From: Proteiniborus ethanoligenes
Lineage (GTDB): Bacteria; Bacillota; Clostridia; Tissierellales; Proteiniboraceae
Assembly (NCBI RefSeq): GCF_900107485.1
Contig: NZ_FNQE01000023.1
Coordinates: forward strand, 1 to 64,000
DNA length: 64,000 bases
Direction of reading: 5' to 3'
The notes beneath the pieces were generated by a model, which worked only from the letters and a program-made list of their open reading frames with translations, did no database searches and was not told the origin of the DNA. This document shows positions 61,014 to 64,000 of the stretch, piece after piece (the first letter of the stretch is position 1; each line of letters starts with the position of its first letter). The position numbers were made by a program, and so were the translations under genes.

Positions 61014-62588
61014 TTGAAAATGGACAAGGTATTAAATATCTTACTAGGCTCTCTTCCCATTATTGCAAGAGTTACATCTGGATACGCAGCTATTACTAAT
61101 AAAGATGGAAAAAGAATTAAGACAATAGATTCAGCAGGAAATGAAATCCTTGGATTAAAAGGTGTTTATTATGATTTGGCTAAAGAGTCCGCTCAAAAGC
61201 AAGAAGCAGTTCATGGGATGTCCCAGCTTGAACTAGGTGCAGAAACCTGGTGCATACCTATAGAGGATTATGTTCTTTGCTGTAGCAATGTTGAGCGAGT
61301 TAGCTATAGCAACTCACTAAAAAAATCTTTGATTGACGCTCTTCCATTTATAGCAAGAGTGGCAGGGGGAGAAGCTGTGGTTTTTGATAGTGAAGGCAAA
61401 AGACTAGCTTCTGTGAATTCTAATGGTGAGGTAAATACTAAATTTTTAGGAACCATAAGCAAGGATGCAAATGAGGCTATGAAAAAGCAGAAACCAGTAA
61501 TTGGTGAATCTAACTATATTAGCGGAGCAAATGCAGTTAGAATACCTATGGGTACGGATTTTGGATTTGGATTTAACAATGAAGACTATGTGCAAAAAAA
61601 TCATAGCTTAATGAATGAAATGAAAAAGTATCAAGATGCAAAATACAACTTCTCTGATATTATAGGGAAAACTAGTGAGATTATCAGAGCAAAAGAAATA
61701 GCTAATATTGCAGCTCAATCTAGCTCAAATGTACTGATTTTCGGAGAAACTGGAACAGGCAAGGAAGTTTTTGCACAATCCATACACAATGCAAGTAATA
61801 GATTTAATAAGCCCTTTGTAGCTATTAACTGTGCTGCTATTCCTCAAAACCTTATGGAGAGTAGCTTTTTTGGATATGAAAGCGGAGCATTTACAGGAGC
61901 AAAAAAAGGAGGATCACCTGGAGTATTTGAACAAGCTAATGGAGGAACATTATTTCTTGATGAAATAAGTGAAATGCATTTAGATCTTCAATCTAAAATA
62001 CTAAGAGTATTACAGGAAAGAGAAGTAAGAAGAATAGGTAGTGAAAAAACAATATCACTTGATATACGTGTGATATCTGCCTCTAACAAGGACTTAGACA
62101 AGATGGTTAAAGAAGGTAAGTTTAGACAAGACTTGTACTATAGACTAAATGTTCTTGACATACATCTTCCGTCCTTAAGATATATAAGAGAAGACATACC
62201 ATCTTTAGTAAGTCATGCAATAAAAAAGATGAACCTAACCTTTGGTAAGTTTGTTGAGGGTATAGACGAAGAAGCCTTAAGCATTCTTGTGGGTCACAAC
62301 TGGCCAGGTAACGTAAGAGAGTTAATGAACTGTATAGAAAAGGCCTTTAATATAATAGGAAATGATAGAATAATTAAAGTAGAGCATTTACCTAGAAATA
62401 TAAATGAAAACTTTAGCATTGAGGATATAAACGAAAATGGTCTTGATGAAATGCTTCAAGAATATGAAAAAGAAATTATTGAAAAGGCTCTTAAATTAAA
62501 CGATGGTATAAAATCAAAAACTGCAGATTATTTAAAAATAAGCACAACCACATTATGGAGGAAAATGAATCAATTGAATATAGAGTAG
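61014..62588 (+). CDS. sigma-54-dependent transcriptional activator
   Basis: 524 residues. Two similar N-terminal units: LPIIARVTSGYAAITNKDGK (about 14-33) and LPFIARVAGGEAVVFDSEGK (about 112-131), each followed by a small alpha/beta region; together they form the sensory part. The AAA+ core (about 215-450) has Walker A IFGETGTGKEVFAQSIH, the sigma-54 contact loop ESGAFTGAKKGG, Walker B GGTLFLDEISEM and HNWPGNVRELMNCIEKAF. A Fis-type HTH closes the protein (LKLNDGIKSKTADYLKISTT). TTG 61014 or ATG 61020 is the start; RBS weak. It lies directly upstream of a sigma-54 promoter and a palindrome array, so it very likely activates the molybdenum hydroxylase operon. Confidence 0.93.
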   Translation: MKMDKVLNILLGSLPIIARVTSGYAAITNKDGKRIKTIDSAGNEILGLKGVYYDLAKESAQKQEAVHGMSQLELGAETWCIPIEDYVLCCSNVERVSYSNSLKKSLIDALPFIARVAGGEAVVFDSEGKRLASVNSNGEVNTKFLGTISKDANEAMKKQKPVIGESNYISGANAVRIPMGTDFGFGFNNEDYVQKNHSLMNEMKKYQDAKYNFSDIIGKTSEIIRAKEIANIAAQSSSNVLIFGETGTGKEVFAQSIHNASNRFNKPFVAINCAAIPQNLMESSFFGYESGAFTGAKKGGSPGVFEQANGGTLFLDEISEMHLDLQSKILRVLQEREVRRIGSEKTISLDIRVISASNKDLDKMVKEGKFRQDLYYRLNVLDIHLPSLRYIREDIPSLVSHAIKKMNLTFGKFVEGIDEEALSILVGHNWPGNVRELMNCIEKAFNIIGNDRIIKVEHLPRNINENFSIEDINENGLDEMLQEYEKEIIEKALKLNDGIKSKTADYLKISTTTLWRKMNQLNIE

Positions 62589-62592
62589 GTCT

Positions 62593-62628
62593 ATTTCAAC
62601 AATGAAATGGGCATTTCAAAAATGAAAT
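62593..62628. promoter_or_regulatory. enhancer-like array of four in-phase half-sites
   Basis: ATTTCA (62593-62598), TGAAAT (62603-62608), ATTTCA (62613-62618), TGAAAT (62623-62628): alternating half-sites with exactly 10 bases between starts, so all face the same side of the helix. A further TGAAAT lies at 62687-62692. The array is about 225 bases upstream of the sigma-54 promoter, a normal position for the binding sites of an enhancer-binding activator, presumably the protein encoded just upstream. Confidence 0.75.
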
Positions 62629-62665
62629 GGACAATTAGCCTAATTATGCAGGATTAATCGTTATT

Positions 62666-62703
62666 TTCCCGAAAGCATTTCGGAAATGAAATGTTTTCGG
62701 GAA
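62666..62703 (+). terminator. intrinsic terminator of the activator gene
   Basis: TTCCCGAAAGCATTTC (62666-62681) pairs with GAAATGTTTTCGGGAA (62688-62703) with one mismatch, followed by a T-rich stretch. It separates the activator gene from the sigma-54 promoter. Confidence 0.82.
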
Positions 62704-62852
62704 ATTTTTAATATTTTTTTTGAATTTTATCCCTAATAAAGCAAAAATTTATACTTAACAAAGAAACCTTTTATGAGTTATTGTTTAATTAATAACGATA
62801 ATTACAGACATCTAAGAAAATGCTAATATTTTTTTAAAAACAATTTATAAAT

Positions 62853-62870
62853 TTGGCAAAGCTCTTGCAA
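62853..62870 (+). promoter_or_regulatory. sigma-54 promoter of the molybdenum hydroxylase operon
   Basis: TTGGCAAAGCTCTTGCAA. The -24 GG (62855-62856) and -12 GC (62867-62868) are 12 bases apart, as required, and flanking TTGGCA and TTGCAA fit the consensus TGGCAC-N5-TTGC. Transcription would start near 62880, leaving a leader of about 125 bases before the FAD subunit gene. Confidence 0.88.
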
Positions 62871-63004
62871 TATATTATGATTGTGAAACTTAAAAACATA
62901 TATTTATAGCCTAATAATAGGATTTATAGGCATTATAGAGCTTAAGACATTCTTAAAAACACATTGCAATTTTACTATTAATGATTTCTTACAGGAGGGA
63001 TAAA

Positions 63005-63877
63005 ATGAAAAAATTTAACTATTTTGCTCCAAAAACAGTTGAAGAAGCTGTAAAGATATTGGCAGGAGCAGATAAGGATACTCAAATCATTGCTGGAGGA
63101 ACAGATTTTATTGTTCAGGTAAATAAAAAAATGATTTCACCAGAAAAAGTAGTAGATATCAAGCATATCAAGGAATTAGCATATGTTAGAGAGGAAAACG
63201 AATTCATAAAAATAGGTGCACTTACCAATTTTAGCTACCTAGAATCCTCAGAAATTTTAAATAAAAAAGCTAAGGCTCTAGCTATAGCTTGTGGGGAAGT
63301 TGGCTCAATTCAAATAAGAAATCTAGGAACTATTGGTGGAAATATAGTAAATGCTTCTGCTGCGGGAGATTCAATAGCTGCACTTATGGCTTTAGATGCT
63401 TCAGTAGTTCTTAAAAGTGAAAAAGAAGAAAGAACCATGAAGCTAGAAGAATTTTATCGTGGATCTGGAGATTGTCAAATTAGAAAAGATGAAATCTTGA
63501 CTGAAATATTCTTTAAAGCTCCTAGTGAGAATTCAGCTACTAGCTTTAAAAAGCTAGGTAAGAGAAAAGCCTTAGCTATAGTTGTTATAAGCATAGGAGC
63601 ATTAATAGAAAAGGATAAGGACAATATATGTACTAAGGCTCAAATATCCTTGGGAGCTATTTCAAGATATCCAGTGAGAGTTAGAGAAGTAGAAGAAGCT
63701 TTAATGGGCAAAGAATTAAACAGAGAAAACATAGAAGCATGTATCGAAAAAATATCTGAAATAACTAATGTTAGCGTTGACAACTCACCTTTTAAGCATT
63801 TAGCTTTATATAAAGGGGAAGCTATGAAGGGTATAGCAGAAGAATTATTTGATGATATTTTAGCGGATTTAAATTAA
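63005..63877 (+). CDS. molybdenum hydroxylase FAD-binding subunit (xanthine dehydrogenase family)
   Basis: 290-residue flavin subunit of a CoxM/XdhB-type molybdopterin hydroxylase. FAD sites: IIAGGTDFIVQVNKKMI (pyrophosphate loop) and QIRNLGTIGGNIVNASAAGD. The CO dehydrogenase flavoprotein C-terminal domain follows (LGKRKALAIVVISIGALIEK). ATG 63005 (MKKFNYFAPKTVEEAVKIL) has ACAGGAGGG upstream; an ATG at 62981 in the same frame has none. Operon order FAD subunit then iron-sulfur subunit is usual. Substrate is likely a purine or other N-heterocycle, but the catalytic subunit lies outside the window. Confidence 0.93.
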   Translation: MKKFNYFAPKTVEEAVKILAGADKDTQIIAGGTDFIVQVNKKMISPEKVVDIKHIKELAYVREENEFIKIGALTNFSYLESSEILNKKAKALAIACGEVGSIQIRNLGTIGGNIVNASAAGDSIAALMALDASVVLKSEKEERTMKLEEFYRGSGDCQIRKDEILTEIFFKAPSENSATSFKKLGKRKALAIVVISIGALIEKDKDNICTKAQISLGAISRYPVRVREVEEALMGKELNRENIEACIEKISEITNVSVDNSPFKHLALYKGEAMKGIAEELFDDILADLN

Positions 63878-63908
63878 TGCTAAACTATTTTAAAAGGAGG
63901 ATTACATT

Positions 63909-64000
63909 TTGGAAAAGGTAAAAATATCATTTAATCTTAATCATAAAGATGTAACTATAGAGGTAAACCCAAATAAAAGATTAATAGACATGCTTAGAGA
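63909..64000 (+). CDS. 2Fe-2S subunit of the molybdenum hydroxylase (5' part)
   Basis: The first 30 codons are visible: TTG start after AAAGGAGGATTACAT, then MEKVKISFNLNHKDVTIEV and NPNKRLIDMLR. This is the usual N-terminus of CoxS/XdhC-type [2Fe-2S] proteins (beta-grasp strand pair followed by LxxxLR). The cluster-binding cysteines lie beyond the window edge. It starts 31 bases after the FAD subunit gene and is co-transcribed. Confidence 0.88.
   Translation, partial: MEKVKISFNLNHKDVTIEVNPNKRLIDMLR

Overview
The window is AT-rich DNA from a low-GC Gram-positive anaerobe of the class Clostridia. The evidence is AGGAGG-type ribosome binding sites, frequent TTG/GTG starts, firmicute gene orders (tsaD - ABC-F ydiF type - rex; flaG-fliD-fliS), an electron-transfer flavoprotein with a fused ferredoxin domain, a CtsR box before clpB and a sigma-H-type promoter before hpf. 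The organism appears motile and chemotactic, and probably ferments amino acids and purines (glutamate dehydrogenase, pyroglutamyl peptidase, acyl-CoA dehydrogenase/EtfAB, a xanthine-dehydrogenase-type operon under sigma-54). The genus cannot be read from the sequence. No rRNA, tRNA or CRISPR array was seen.

Layout. 0-9.7 kb: a surface glycan locus, probably for flagellin glycosylation. The 3' end of an IS3-family element has cut a CDP-glycerol glycerophosphotransferase-like gene; then come four glycosyltransferases, galE, pseI, pseG and a YjfB-type motility protein. 9.7-21.5 kb: a methyltransferase, pcp, a chemoreceptor, clpB with promoter and CtsR box, an AmmeMemoRadiSam B/A fusion followed by an internally deleted remnant of its radical SAM partner, a permuted-papain protein and a two-component system. 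21.5-24.6 kb: flaG-fliD-fliS-flgN/fliT-like behind a sigma-28-type promoter. 24.6-33.4 kb: a membrane protein, a candidate 350-nt non-coding RNA, an HDOD protein, a DnaA-box cluster, hpf, a DUF5317-type gene, secA and frameshifted prfB. 33.5-42.1 kb: tex, a hybrid histidine kinase, an amidohydrolase, FMN riboswitch-ribU and tsaE-tsaB-rimI. 42.2-46.2 kb: a MacAB-like export operon with a Yip1-type protein. 46.3-51.3 kb: two small proteins, tsaD, a second DnaA-box cluster, an ABC-F gene and rex. 51.3-56 kb: acyl-CoA dehydrogenase, etfB, ferredoxin-fused etfA and an alpha/beta hydrolase. 56-64 kb: a second chemoreceptor, a P-loop/Asp23 fusion protein, glutamate dehydrogenase, a sigma-54 activator with an in-phase palindrome array, and the start of a molybdenum hydroxylase operon.

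The strongest unexplained feature is the minus-strand transcript unit at about 25,625-25,975. It has a near-consensus promoter, long-range pairing between its 5' and 3' parts, an intrinsic terminator, and a 139-nt core with no C at all in the RNA. Other notable items are two DnaA-box clusters far from any dnaA gene, a set of nested-palindrome intergenic elements (one flanked by 17-bp direct repeats), an 11-bp tandem repeat array and the AmrS remnant.
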